DNA of 64,000 nt from Candidatus Saccharimonadota bacterium (lineage in GTDB: Bacteria; Patescibacteriota; Saccharimonadia; Saccharimonadales; Saccharimonadaceae): NCBI GenBank assembly GCA_009777315.1, contig WRMD01000003.1, positions 1 to 64,000 on the forward strand. Direction: 5' to 3'. The position numbers were made by a program, and so were the translations under genes. The notes beneath the pieces were generated by a model, which was not told the origin of the DNA, did not search any database, and saw nothing but the letters and a program-made list of their open reading frames with translations. This document shows positions 32,800 to 40,849 of the stretch, one piece after another (the first letter of the stretch is position 1; every line of letters begins with the position of its first letter).

Positions 32800-33594
32800 G
32801 TGGACGATGAGAGTGACAGCGAGCTAAAAGTACTTCCCGAAGGTTTGTCGCGGGTGAAAACGCAACAGGATTTGTTGAAGTTTGAGGCGACGAACTTGGG
32901 GTTTATCGTGCTTCGGAGGAGCGGGGTTTACTGGACGGGGTATGAGCGGACGGCTTGGTTTTTGGATGAGCTGTATGGGATAAGAAATAAAGAGATAAAG
33001 ATGCGTTATGATGCGAACTTGAAGCGGAAAGTGCGGTCGGTGGTGTTTCATGTGGATAACTTTGGAAAGATTCGGGAGAAATTGCTGGAAAAGTGCGACG
33101 CGATAGTGCAGAAGGACACGTTTTTGGTGTTGCGTTTGCCGAAACCGGTGAAGGAAGAGGAAATTAAAGCGTGGGAGCGGCGCGGGGAGAAGGTGAGCGA
33201 TGTGGAGGCGGCGCTTTATCCGGATCGGCTGAGTAATCGGACGCTGGTGCGGCAGTTCGTGGCGTTGAACGCGGCGCTGATGCAGACGATTCGGGATGAT
33301 ATGCCGTCGGAGATGCGGACGGTGCTGGGGAGTGAGATGCTGAGAACGACACAGGCGGCGCTGGGGCATTATGTGGAGCTGGAGATTACTTGTAAGACGA
33401 TGGAGGCGTGCGCGGTGCAGGCTCGGTCGGTGGTGACGGAACTGCAAAAATTGGCGGTGCTGGCGATGACTGCGTTTAGTGCTGGGGCGATGGAAGAGGA
33501 GCGGGCGATGCGGATTGGACAGATGCAGCAAGAGGTGGTGCGGGGGCTGTACAATAAATACTTGAGGCTAGAGATTGTGGATGCGGAGAAATAA
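32800..33594 (+). CDS. Hypothetical cytoplasmic protein, 264 aa
   Basis: Not recognised. GTG start after a G-rich ribosome binding region (GGGGGAGGG). No transmembrane segment. The first half is mixed alpha/beta (LGFIVLRRSGVYWTGYERTA; KIREKLLEKCDAIVQKDTFL) and the second half is strongly helical (YPDRLSNRTLVRQFVALNAA; MLRTTQAALGHYVELEITCK), ending in EEERAMRIGQMQQEVVRGL. It follows the small membrane gene by 12 nt. Confidence 0.72.
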   Translation: MDDESDSELKVLPEGLSRVKTQQDLLKFEATNLGFIVLRRSGVYWTGYERTAWFLDELYGIRNKEIKMRYDANLKRKVRSVVFHVDNFGKIREKLLEKCDAIVQKDTFLVLRLPKPVKEEEIKAWERRGEKVSDVEAALYPDRLSNRTLVRQFVALNAALMQTIRDDMPSEMRTVLGSEMLRTTQAALGHYVELEITCKTMEACAVQARSVVTELQKLAVLAMTAFSAGAMEEERAMRIGQMQQEVVRGLYNKYLRLEIVDAEK

Positions 33595-33652
33595 GGCGTG
33601 TTTTTGGGTGAGGAGGTGTGCTATAATAAGGTAGATTTATGGGTTGGGCAGA

Positions 33653-35185
33653 ATGAAGAAGCTAGCGGCGTATCTGAACAGACGGTTGACTGGCGCGGTG
33701 TACGTGAGTCGGCGGATATGCGAGGCGTATTCGACTGATCAGAGCGGGATGAAGATGTTGCCGCAGATGGTGGCGGTGCCGACTTCGACGCGGGATGTGC
33801 AGAAGCTGGTGGTGTTTGCTGGGTCGTTGGCGGGCAAAGGGATTAAACTGGGGATTACGCCGCGGGGGAGCGGGACAGATAAGACGGGGGCGGCGATTGG
33901 GCAGGGGATTGTGGTGAGTATGCGGGAGGAGATGAATAAGATTCTGGAGATTGATACGAGGCAGAAGTTGGTGCGGGTGCAGGCGGGGGTGACGATTCGG
34001 GAGCTGAACAATACGTTGGCGCTACACGGGATGACGTTGCCGATTGCGGCGGATGATCAGACGGTGGGGGGGTTGCTGGCGAAGAACTTTACCGGGCCGA
34101 TGAGCGCGAAATACGGCGGATTAGGGCGATACGTGACGAACGTGGAGGTAGTGCTAGCAGACGGGACGGTGGCGAGTACGGCGCCGGTGAGTCGGAGGAG
34201 GGCGGAAAAAATAGCTTCGGGGTCGGGGCTGCTGGCGGAGATTTATAAGGTGCTACTAAATGATTGTGAGCCGCGGACGGATGATGAGACGACTTTTGGG
34301 TATCAAGTGCCGAAGCGGGAGAAGACGATTTCGATATTGCCGATGCTTTTGGGATCGCAGGGGACGCTGGGGGTGATGACGGAAGTGATTTTTCGGACGG
34401 AGTACTTTGAGGAGTTGCCGACGATGGTGGCGGTTAGTTTTGAAACTTGGGCGGAGGCGCTGGAGTGGACGGAGAGGATTGTGCCGTTGCAGCCGAGCGT
34501 GGGTGACGTGTATGATATGAAGTTGTTGAATTTGGCGGACGGGATGGGGAAGGCGCTGAAGTTTTTGGAGCTTGGGGGCCAGGGCGTGTTGATGGTGGTC
34601 GGGTTTGACGAGGAGAAGCGGCATAAGCGGATGGCGAAGGCTCTAAAGGCGGCGAAGTTGGCGCCGGAGAGCGTGAAAAAGGTAGTGAGCGATGAGCAGA
34701 ACTATGAGGATTTTTTGCAGTTGCGTGAGGTTATGGGGGTGTTTTTGAATGAGACGGGGCGGCATCGAGTGGCGATATGTGATGACGTGGTGATACCGCG
34801 GGAGCAGACGGAGCGGTTTATGGGGGCGCTTAGCCGGCTGGGGGCGCAAGTGGGGACAGAGATGCCGTTTTTTGGGTCGCTGCTCACTCGGCAGTGGTCG
34901 GTGCGGCCGGATATGAATGAGCGGAAGCGGGTGGTGTTCTTGCAGCATTATGCGCGGCTGGTGAAGATGTGCGGCGGGGCGGTGTGCGGGGCGGTTCCGG
35001 AAGGTAGGACGCGGGCGGGGATTATGAATCGGCTGGTGGACGGGGCGATCGTGGCGCAGAACAAGAAGATAAAGCAGGTGTTTGATCCGAATGATATTAT
35101 GAATCCGGGGGTGAAGGATGGATTCCCGCCGGAGAGGATTCCGCATTTCGAGACGGAGACGGCGGTGAGAAGGGTGCTTCCCTAA
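33653..35185 (+). CDS. FAD-binding oxidase (GlcD/D-lactate dehydrogenase type)
   Basis: 510 residues from ATG 33653 (a TTG at 33644 is also possible). FAD-binding type 4 (PCMH) domain: MVAVPTSTRDVQKLVVFA, KLGITPRGSGTDKTGAAIGQ, LVRVQAGVTIRELNNTLALH and DDQTVGGLLAKNFTGPMSAK. The C-terminal FAD-oxidase part ends DPNDIMNPGVKDGF, close to the family end motif (DPxxxxNPGK). It oxidises a 2-hydroxy acid such as D-lactate or glycolate; substrate unknown. TATAAT lies about 25 nt upstream. A notable metabolic gene for a reduced genome. Confidence 0.92.
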   Translation: MKKLAAYLNRRLTGAVYVSRRICEAYSTDQSGMKMLPQMVAVPTSTRDVQKLVVFAGSLAGKGIKLGITPRGSGTDKTGAAIGQGIVVSMREEMNKILEIDTRQKLVRVQAGVTIRELNNTLALHGMTLPIAADDQTVGGLLAKNFTGPMSAKYGGLGRYVTNVEVVLADGTVASTAPVSRRRAEKIASGSGLLAEIYKVLLNDCEPRTDDETTFGYQVPKREKTISILPMLLGSQGTLGVMTEVIFRTEYFEELPTMVAVSFETWAEALEWTERIVPLQPSVGDVYDMKLLNLADGMGKALKFLELGGQGVLMVVGFDEEKRHKRMAKALKAAKLAPESVKKVVSDEQNYEDFLQLREVMGVFLNETGRHRVAICDDVVIPREQTERFMGALSRLGAQVGTEMPFFGSLLTRQWSVRPDMNERKRVVFLQHYARLVKMCGGAVCGAVPEGRTRAGIMNRLVDGAIVAQNKKIKQVFDPNDIMNPGVKDGFPPERIPHFETETAVRRVLP

Positions 35186-35216
35186 GAAACCAAGGTTTCT
35201 TCCTTCCTTAACTTGA

Positions 35217-35250
35217 TTAAAAAGTCGGGAGTAAATCCCGAACTTTTTAA
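35217..35250 (+). terminator. Terminator after FAD oxidase gene
   Basis: Stem TTAAAAAGT-CGGGA / TCCCG-AACTTTTTAA, symmetrical with T tracts on both sides. Confidence 0.85.
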
Positions 35251-35285
35251 TTGTTTATTGTCGCCTAGCGGCGTAAACTTATCCT

Positions 35286-35503
35286 CCCCACCCCCTACGG
35301 GTAGACACAGCGGAGGGAGAAGCCCTCCCTCCTAGATGAAGCATCTGTGCCAAAAAAGATTTGGGATGCACTGCTACCACGTAAGCTCGTAAAGGCCGAC
35401 TGAATCCCCGAGAGCACTGAAGAGGTGTACCAAAAGCTACGATCGTTTCGAGTATATTGCCCCTGGGATGGGAAGAAATAATCGCTCGAGACAGTGGCGA
35501 AGG
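35286..35503 (-). repeat. Silent FISUMP C-terminal cassette F1
   Basis: Complete frame. The core reads FWYTSSVLSGIQSA and the end reads GFSLRCVYP. Faces F2 across a 103-bp centre that holds a promoter and hairpin. Confidence 0.87.
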
Positions 35504-35515
35504 AGGATTTCTATT

Positions 35516-35605
35516 GACTTTTCATTTCGCTTGTGCTATACTGTAGAGTAGAGAGAACTATGTTCTAATCCTCCCACCCCTGTTATAACAGGGGTCGTTC
35601 TTATT
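35516..35605 (+). promoter_or_regulatory. Strong promoter plus hairpin in the centre of cassette pair F
   Basis: TTGACT, 17 bp, TATACT (TTGACTTTTCATTTCGCTTG), then about 35 bp downstream CCCCTGTTATAACAGGGG followed by TCGTTCTTATT. Nearly identical to the centre of pair D. Transcription would run toward cassette F2 but meets the hairpin just before the cassette start sequence. Confidence 0.75.
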
Positions 35606-35606
35606 T

Positions 35607-35818
35607 CCTTCGCCACTGTTTCGGGCGGGTGGTTTCATCCTCCGGGAGGGGCATCGAGTATGTCTATGTTGTTGGTGTTTCATGCTTCTTCTTTGAATGT
35701 GCCTCCTGCTCCGTCCTCCATATGGTTGCGTACAATTACGGAAGTTCTGCCTGGCACACATGAAGGCATAACATCAAGTAGCTATCTACTCCGCTGTGTC
35801 TACCCGTAGGGGGTGGGG
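35607..35818 (+). repeat. Silent FISUMP C-terminal cassette F2
   Basis: Complete frame, but the most diverged interior: the core reads LLVFHASSLNVPPA. The end is YLLRCVYP with the normal tail. Confidence 0.83.
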
Positions 35819-35888
35819 AGGATGCAGGCTTGGATAGGATACATAAGATGGGCAGAGTCTGACCTTGGGCTAGGGGGTGGGGAGGAGG

Positions 35889-36704
35889 TTAGTTTTTGCG
35901 GAGGGAGGCTAGGATGCTGATGATTTCGTTGGTGATGTGAATGTCGGTTGGTAGGCCGTCTTGTATGCCGGAACCGAAACTGACGTGTGTGTCGGGGTGC
36001 GGGGAGAATAAGTAGGAATATATGTTTCCTGGGCATGTTAGGTAAGGCGTATCAGTCATTTCGCTAGGTAGCACTATGAGGAAGGGCTCTCGTTCTGGCT
36101 CGGTTGCGAGGACGACGTTGAAGCCTGGGATACTCGTAGGTCGTTTGGGAGAGTAATCAAAGATGAATTCTTCTTCGTCTGCGCAGGTGCCGCCTCCCCA
36201 AAACCCATCGGGGTACTCGGAGTAGGAGATTTCTATGCCATCAGGGCGTCGGATTTCTAAATGAGAGTGACCTGCGCCGGTTGTGACATCAGATACGGTC
36301 CAGCTGTTTGGAAAATTAAAGGAGATGCGAAGGGCGGTAGAGGTGAAAATAGTGGAGTCGGCAGTCTTAGTCAGGGTGTACCAGCCGTGGTTTTCGATGT
36401 CAGGTCCTCCGCCTGTGTTTGATCCGCCCCCGTTGTCTGGGTCATCTCCGTTGCCATTAACTATGTTGTTGCTTGGTGAGTCGTTGTCGCGGCTGTCTAG
36501 CCAAAACCAGGCGCCGATGCCGGCGGCTAACAGTATTATTGCTATGGTGCTTATGATTAGGTAGAGTTTTTTATGGGATTTGACTGGTGGTGTGGAAGAT
36601 ACGATCGGTGGCTCGAGTGTTGGCGGCGAGGCTGTTGGGACGGGGGTGTTGATGGGCGTGGTGGTGGGCAGACCTTCTGGAGGTGGTTTGGTTGTGTCAT
36701 CCAT
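35889..36704 (-). CDS. Hypothetical anchored extracytoplasmic protein
   Basis: 271 residues from ATG 36704, which lies 7 nt after a TATACT box. A Pro/Thr-rich cytoplasmic N-terminus (about 45 aa) precedes one transmembrane helix (LYLIISTIAIILLAAGIGAWFWL). A Gly/Asn/Asp-rich linker and an outside domain of about 170 residues follow (LRISFNFPNSWTVSDV; GFNVVLATEPEREPFLIVLP). The FPNSWTVSD pattern recalls the PsbP-like domain of many anchored Patescibacteria proteins, an inference. Four cysteines in the domain may form disulfides. Confidence 0.75.
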   Translation of the reverse strand: MDDTTKPPPEGLPTTTPINTPVPTASPPTLEPPIVSSTPPVKSHKKLYLIISTIAIILLAAGIGAWFWLDSRDNDSPSNNIVNGNGDDPDNGGGSNTGGGPDIENHGWYTLTKTADSTIFTSTALRISFNFPNSWTVSDVTTGAGHSHLEIRRPDGIEISYSEYPDGFWGGGTCADEEEFIFDYSPKRPTSIPGFNVVLATEPEREPFLIVLPSEMTDTPYLTCPGNIYSYLFSPHPDTHVSFGSGIQDGLPTDIHITNEIISILASLRKN

Positions 36705-36786
36705 AAGCATAAGTATAGCAGGTTTGTTGCCCCCTCATCGTTCTCGTCGGTGGCGAAGGAGGATTCGTGGTATAATTATGAGTATT

Positions 36787-38103
36787 ATGGAGAATATAGT
36801 TAGTCTGTGCAAGCGGCGGGGGTTTATTTTTGCTGGTAGTGAAGTTTATGGGGGGTTGGCCGGGACGTGGGATTATGGTCCGCTCGGGGCGATGTTGAAG
36901 CGGAATGTTGAGGGTAGCTTTTGGCGGACTTTTGTGGATAGTAGGACTGACATGTATGGGGTGGATGCGGCTATTATCATGAATCCGAAGGTGTGGGAGG
37001 CGAGTGGGCATGTGGCGACGTTTGCGGATCCGCTGATTGAGGACGTGGTGAATGGCAAGCGGTATCGACTGGATCATCTGCTCGAGGATGCTGGGGTGGA
37101 TGACGTGGCGGGGTTGACGATGGATGAGATGGTGGAGGTGGTGCAGAAGCGGAAGTTGAAGAGCCCGGACGGAAATAAGCTGGGTGAGGCGCGGATGTTT
37201 AACATGATGTTTACGACGCATGTGGGGCCGGTGCAGGATGATGAGTCGATTGCGTATCTTCGGCCGGAGACGGCGCAGGGGATTTTTACGAATTATAAGA
37301 ACGTGGTGGATACGATATACCCGGATTTGCCGTTTGGGATTGCGCAGGTGGGGAAGGCGTTTCGGAATGAGATTAGTCCGCGAGATTTTGTGTTTCGTAG
37401 CCGCGAGTTTAATCAGATGGAGATTGAGTATTTTTGTGATCCGGGGACTTGGGAGCGGTTGTTTGAAGCGTGGGTGGCGGATTTTCATAAGTGGCTGGAG
37501 AGTTTGGGCTTGCCGAAGAGTAAGACGCATGATCTCGAGGTGCCGGATGCGGATCGGGCGTTTTATTCGAAGCGGACGATAGATATTGAGTTTGATTATC
37601 CGACGGGGCGGGCGGAGCTGATGGGGATAGCGTATCGGACGGATTTTGACTTAGGGAATATCCAGCGGGCGAGCGGTAAGAGTATGGAATATACCGTGAA
37701 GGGGACGAATGAGAAGCTGATTCCGCATGTGATTGAGCCGTCGATTGGGACGGAGCGGCTGATTATGGCGATTTTGTGTAGTGCGTATGTGGAGGAGGGT
37801 GACCGGGTGGTGCTGAAATTGCCGGAAGAGATTGCGCCGTATAAGATGTGCGTGTCGCCGCTGCTCAAGAACAAGCCGGAACTAGTGGCGAAGGCGCAGG
37901 AAGTGTTTGCGAAGATGAAGAAGAAATATGGTTTTGTGGCGTGGGATGACAATGGGAACATCGGGAAGCGTTATCGGCGGCAGGATGAGATTGGGACGCC
38001 GCGGTGCGTGGTGGTGGATTTTCAGACGCTGGAGGATGGGACGGTGACGGTGCGTGATCGTGACACCATGGAGCAGGTGCGGGTTGAGATAAATAAAGTG
38101 TAG
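36787..38103 (+). CDS. glyQS: Glycyl-tRNA synthetase, single-chain dimeric type
   Basis: 438 residues. Class II core of the eukaryote-like GlyRS: RRGFIFAGSEVYGGLAGTWD, AAIIMNPKVWEASGHVATFA, RPETAQGIFTNYKN, FRNEISPRDFVFRSREFNQM and PHVIEPSIGTERLIMAIL, then the C-terminal anticodon domain. The frame is open upstream, but TATAAT at 36771-36776 lies just before ATG 36787, and MENIVSLCKRRG is the standard N-terminus. The single-chain enzyme replaces the GlyQ/GlyS heterotetramer of many other bacteria. Confidence 0.97.
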   Translation: MENIVSLCKRRGFIFAGSEVYGGLAGTWDYGPLGAMLKRNVEGSFWRTFVDSRTDMYGVDAAIIMNPKVWEASGHVATFADPLIEDVVNGKRYRLDHLLEDAGVDDVAGLTMDEMVEVVQKRKLKSPDGNKLGEARMFNMMFTTHVGPVQDDESIAYLRPETAQGIFTNYKNVVDTIYPDLPFGIAQVGKAFRNEISPRDFVFRSREFNQMEIEYFCDPGTWERLFEAWVADFHKWLESLGLPKSKTHDLEVPDADRAFYSKRTIDIEFDYPTGRAELMGIAYRTDFDLGNIQRASGKSMEYTVKGTNEKLIPHVIEPSIGTERLIMAILCSAYVEEGDRVVLKLPEEIAPYKMCVSPLLKNKPELVAKAQEVFAKMKKKYGFVAWDDNGNIGKRYRRQDEIGTPRCVVVDFQTLEDGTVTVRDRDTMEQVRVEINKV

Positions 38104-38157
38104 CCCAGGTTGTTGCCGGGGCTATACCAGGGTTCTTGGTTGGTCTTGGGGTGTGGT

Positions 38158-38298
38158 TTATTTCTTGTTTTTGGATTTTTTCTTGCTGTCGTACTCGAAC
38201 TCGACAACTTTGGTGCCGGTAATGATACCAGCTACCGCGCAACTTGTCAAGAATATCGTAATACAGACGATGATTGTGATAAGCACTGCATCGCTCAT
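38158..38298 (-). CDS. Small single-pass membrane protein, 46 aa
   Basis: ATG at 38298 has AAAGGGG 5 nt upstream and a TATAAT box about 25 nt upstream. It encodes MSDAVLITIIVCITIFLTSC, a transmembrane helix, followed by a charged tail ending in DSKKKSKNKK. No family recognised. A Cys in the helix and the K-rich tail suggest a small regulatory or structural membrane peptide. Confidence 0.65.
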   Translation of the reverse strand: MSDAVLITIIVCITIFLTSCAVAGIITGTKVVEFEYDSKKKSKNKK

Positions 38299-38420
38299 AA
38301 ATACCCCTTTCTTGCAAGTATTATAACATATGCAATCGTAGACTCGCCTAGAATCACTCACGAAGTGTAAGCTAGATAGGCAAAAGGCTCACCAAGGTAC
38401 AGAATTCCTCTACAGTGATC

Positions 38421-38563
38421 CCTAAAACCCCCTCATCAAGTTCGGCTCATTCGGACACAGAATCGTCTACCTCTGTCGCCACAGAGGTATCCGTTCTTCC
38501 CCCTCGGCTTGCCAGCCTGCGGGACGTTCCTCATGATTCCGAATCTTGCTACGGGGGTTTTAG
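38421..38563 (+). ncRNA. Dispersed structured RNA element, copy 2
   Basis: Outer stem CCTAAAACCCCC / GGGGGTTTTAG, then ATTCGGACACAG, hairpin TACCTCTG-TCGC-CACAGAGGTA, TTCCCCCTC, hairpin GGCT-TGCC-AGCC and GGGACGTTCC. Loops match the copies at 3278-3414 and 42380-42519 while the outer and inner stems have different sequences that still pair. The 95 bases after it are C-rich and hold nothing identifiable. Confidence 0.6.
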
Positions 38564-38659
38564 ATACTTCTATCCAGTCTTACTTTGATGCTGCTAACCT
38601 ATCCTACCCCTACCTATCCTATCCCAACCTAACTATATCCTCCCAACCTAGCACTAACT

Positions 38660-38871
38660 CCCCACCCCCTACGGGTAGACACAGCGGAGGGAGAGACCAT
38701 ACCGTTTAAAGTCGCTGCCGCCAGGGCCGCTAGACGTTAAGCTAGTAATTATGGAGCCTCCCGATATGTTTGATTGGAGAGAAGAGTTCCACTGATCGAT
38801 GCGTGTGGATTGGTAGGTTGAACCACTATCAGCCGCGGGACCGAAGCGACCCGACGAGACAGTGGCGAAGG
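38660..38871 (-). repeat. Silent FISUMP C-terminal cassette G1
   Basis: Complete frame. The core reads QWNSSLQSNISGG and the end reads GLSLRCVYP. Faces G2 across a 59-bp centre with two TTTATAAAG palindromes, homologous (inverted) to the sequence between the long surface gene and cassette I. Confidence 0.87.
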
Positions 38872-38930
38872 AAAGCCGGAACTTTATAAAGCCAGCGATA
38901 TAACAGAGGTAGGAAACTTTATAAAGTTTT

Positions 38931-39142
38931 CCTTCGCCACTGTCGTTATGGGAATCTTTGATACAACTAGTGGCGGGCTAAGAGACCAGTCCCTGTTTGT
39001 ATGGTGGAGCAGTTCGTCCGTAGTATCCGCCATACATGCTGGTGGGGTGAATATGATGTCAACATCTGCCATAAACATCAGCTCGACACAGCAGAAACAA
39101 CATGGTTTTACCTTCCGCTGTGTCTACCCGTAGGGGGTGGGG
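38931..39142 (+). repeat. Silent FISUMP C-terminal cassette G2
   Basis: Complete frame. The core reads VWWSSSSVVSAIHA and the end reads GFTFRCVYP (one variant residue, F for L). Partner of G1. Confidence 0.87.
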
Positions 39143-39183
39143 AGGATCTGGTAGAGGAGAGGTAATAATGGTATAATTCAAGT

Positions 39184-39351
39184 ATGCATACAGAAGTTGA
39201 GCAAGGAGTCAAGGAAGCGCCGCAAGTAGATCCGGCGATTTTGAAGGCTGAACAGGAAATTCCTAAGGAAAAAAAGGACCGGGCGGATAAGATTGTCAAA
39301 AAAATCGCCAAAGATTTCGGCTCGGCTATCAAGAAGCTCGCTGACACATGA
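39184..39351 (+). CDS. Putative antitoxin paired with Doc-like toxin
   Basis: 55 residues. An acidic-to-basic helical protein (MHTEVEQGVKEAPQVDPAIL, then KAEQEIPKEKKDRADKIVKK and FGSAIKKLADT). TATAAT sits about 7 nt before the ATG. Its stop overlaps the start of the Doc-like gene (ATGA), the usual arrangement of an antitoxin gene preceding its toxin. Assignment as antitoxin rests on size and coupling; no known antitoxin family is recognised. Confidence 0.6.
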   Translation: MHTEVEQGVKEAPQVDPAILKAEQEIPKEKKDRADKIVKKIAKDFGSAIKKLADT

Positions 39352-39806
39352 AACCGCTCGACCTGGAGATTGCGCTACTCGCGTTACAGGGGATGCCGAT
39401 TATGCTTGGCTTGGGTAAGGAGCCGATGTGGCAAATCAATGGTGGTTCGGTAAAAGAGCTGGCCACGCTTTTAGAGCGGCCTTTTCAGCAGTACGGTGGG
39501 CAGGATCTATATCCGACTCCGGCGGAAAAGGTAGCGGTTTTGTTTTACCAGACGATTAAGGATCATCGGTTTGAGAATGGCAACAAGCGGACGGCGGTGA
39601 TTCTGGTGTTGGCGTTGCTCATTGAAAACGGTTACTGGCTGAAGCTAGGCCCGGATGAGATTTATGATTTGGCGCTTAGGACTGCTGAAAGTAAAGATAG
39701 CGAGGCGATGACTGGCGAGCTGACGAGACTGTTTGGTAAAAAGATGACCGGTAGTTTACTGTTGCAGTGGATGCGAAGTTTGTTTAGTTTTAGTAGAGGG
39801 AGCTAG
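39348..39806 (+). CDS. Doc/Fic family toxin-like protein
   Basis: 152 residues. The Fic/Doc core is intact: FYQTIKDHRFENGNKRTAVI carries HxFxxGNKR, as in Doc kinases (HPFxDGNKR), and ends with LALLIENGYWLKLGP. Doc phosphorylates EF-Tu to block translation; other Fic enzymes transfer AMP. The upstream coupled small gene is probably its antitoxin. It overlaps the next gene by 1 nt, so the toxin pair is transcribed with the essential tRNA-modification gene. Confidence 0.88.
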   Translation: MKPLDLEIALLALQGMPIMLGLGKEPMWQINGGSVKELATLLERPFQQYGGQDLYPTPAEKVAVLFYQTIKDHRFENGNKRTAVILVLALLIENGYWLKLGPDEIYDLALRTAESKDSEAMTGELTRLFGKKMTGSLLLQWMRSLFSFSRGS

Positions 39807-40825
39807 TGAAGGCCGACGCGCGTGATACAGAGACGTTTGGCGCCGTGACTAGAGAGGCGGGGCGGCATCTGCGGGGTGGCGAGGTGGTGGCTTTTCCAAC
39901 GGAGACGGTTTATGGGCTGGGGGCGGATGCTTTGAATGAGGCGGCGGTAGCGAAAATCTTTGTGCTAAAGGGGCGGCCGGCGGATAATCCGTTGATTATT
40001 CATATTGCGGATCTGGCTGATTTAGAGCGGGTTGCTGAGTGGACGCCGAGCGCGCGGAAGCTGGCGGAGGCGTTTTGGCCTGGGCCGCTAACAATGGTGT
40101 TGCCGAAAAAGGCGGGGGTTTTGGATATTGTGAGTGCAGGGCTGCCGACGGTTGGGGTGCGGTTTCCGGCTCATCCGGTGGCTTTAGGTGTGATAAAGGC
40201 GGCTGGGCGGCCGATTGCGGCGCCGAGTGCGAATCTGTCGGGGCGGCCGAGTCCGACTTTGGCTAGGCATGTGGTGGAAGATTTTGGGGATGAAGTGATG
40301 GTGGTTGATGGCGGGGCGACTGAGGTGGGGTTGGAGTCGACGGTGGTGGATGTGTCGGGGGAGCGGCCGGTGATTCTCAGGCCGGGGTTTATTACGGGGG
40401 CGGAGATTGGGGAGGTGCTGGGTGAGGAGGTTGGTTGTTCGTCGGCGGGTTGTTCGTCGGCGGCGGGCGATGAACGGCCGGCGGCGCCGGGTATGAAATA
40501 TAAACATTACGCGCCGAAAGGGGAGGTGCGGTTGGCGGGGAATCGGGCGGAAATTTTGGAGCAAGGTCGGGAGCTGGAGGCTAAGTATGGGGAGAGGCCG
40601 CTTTGTATTGTGATGGGATCTGCTGATGAGCCGTGGCCGGATGAGTTGGAGGTGTTTTTGGTTGCTGGGCGGGGGGATTTGGAGGCGTACGCGCGGAATA
40701 TATTCGCGGCGCTACGGTATGCGGATGCGAATAATTATGCGGCGGTAGTGGTGGAAGCGGTGCCGGAGGAAGGTCTTGGGGTTGCTATTATGGATCGGTT
40801 GAAAAAGGCCGCGGGCGGCGGGTGA
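39806..40825 (+). CDS. Threonylcarbamoyl-AMP synthase (Sua5 type)
   Basis: 339 residues, GTG start overlapping the previous stop (TAGTG). The YrdC domain has GGEVVAFPTETVYGLGADAL, KGRPADNPLIIHI, PGPLTMVLPKKAGVLDIVSA, VGVRFPAHPVALGVIKAAGR and PSANLSGRPSPT. A linker with the duplicated CSSAGCSSA stretch leads to the C-terminal Sua5 domain (PGMKYKHYAPKGEVRLAGNR). It makes threonylcarbamoyl-AMP for t6A37 in tRNAs reading ANN codons. Confidence 0.95.
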   Translation: MKADARDTETFGAVTREAGRHLRGGEVVAFPTETVYGLGADALNEAAVAKIFVLKGRPADNPLIIHIADLADLERVAEWTPSARKLAEAFWPGPLTMVLPKKAGVLDIVSAGLPTVGVRFPAHPVALGVIKAAGRPIAAPSANLSGRPSPTLARHVVEDFGDEVMVVDGGATEVGLESTVVDVSGERPVILRPGFITGAEIGEVLGEEVGCSSAGCSSAAGDERPAAPGMKYKHYAPKGEVRLAGNRAEILEQGRELEAKYGERPLCIVMGSADEPWPDELEVFLVAGRGDLEAYARNIFAALRYADANNYAAVVVEAVPEEGLGVAIMDRLKKAAGGG

Positions 40826-40849
40826 GGTAGTTCGCTCTGGAAGCTCTAA

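Noticed and set aside
36748-36766. Cassette start sequence upstream of glyQS (GTCGGTGGCGAAGGAGGA)
   Set aside because: It resembles the start repeat but there is no cassette body or end repeat on either side; may be a relic, too short to annotate. A similar short match lies near 28073.
36580-36786. Upstream extension of glyQS
   Set aside because: It overlaps the divergent gene and its promoter; TATAAT at 36771 and the conserved N-terminus fix the start at 36787.
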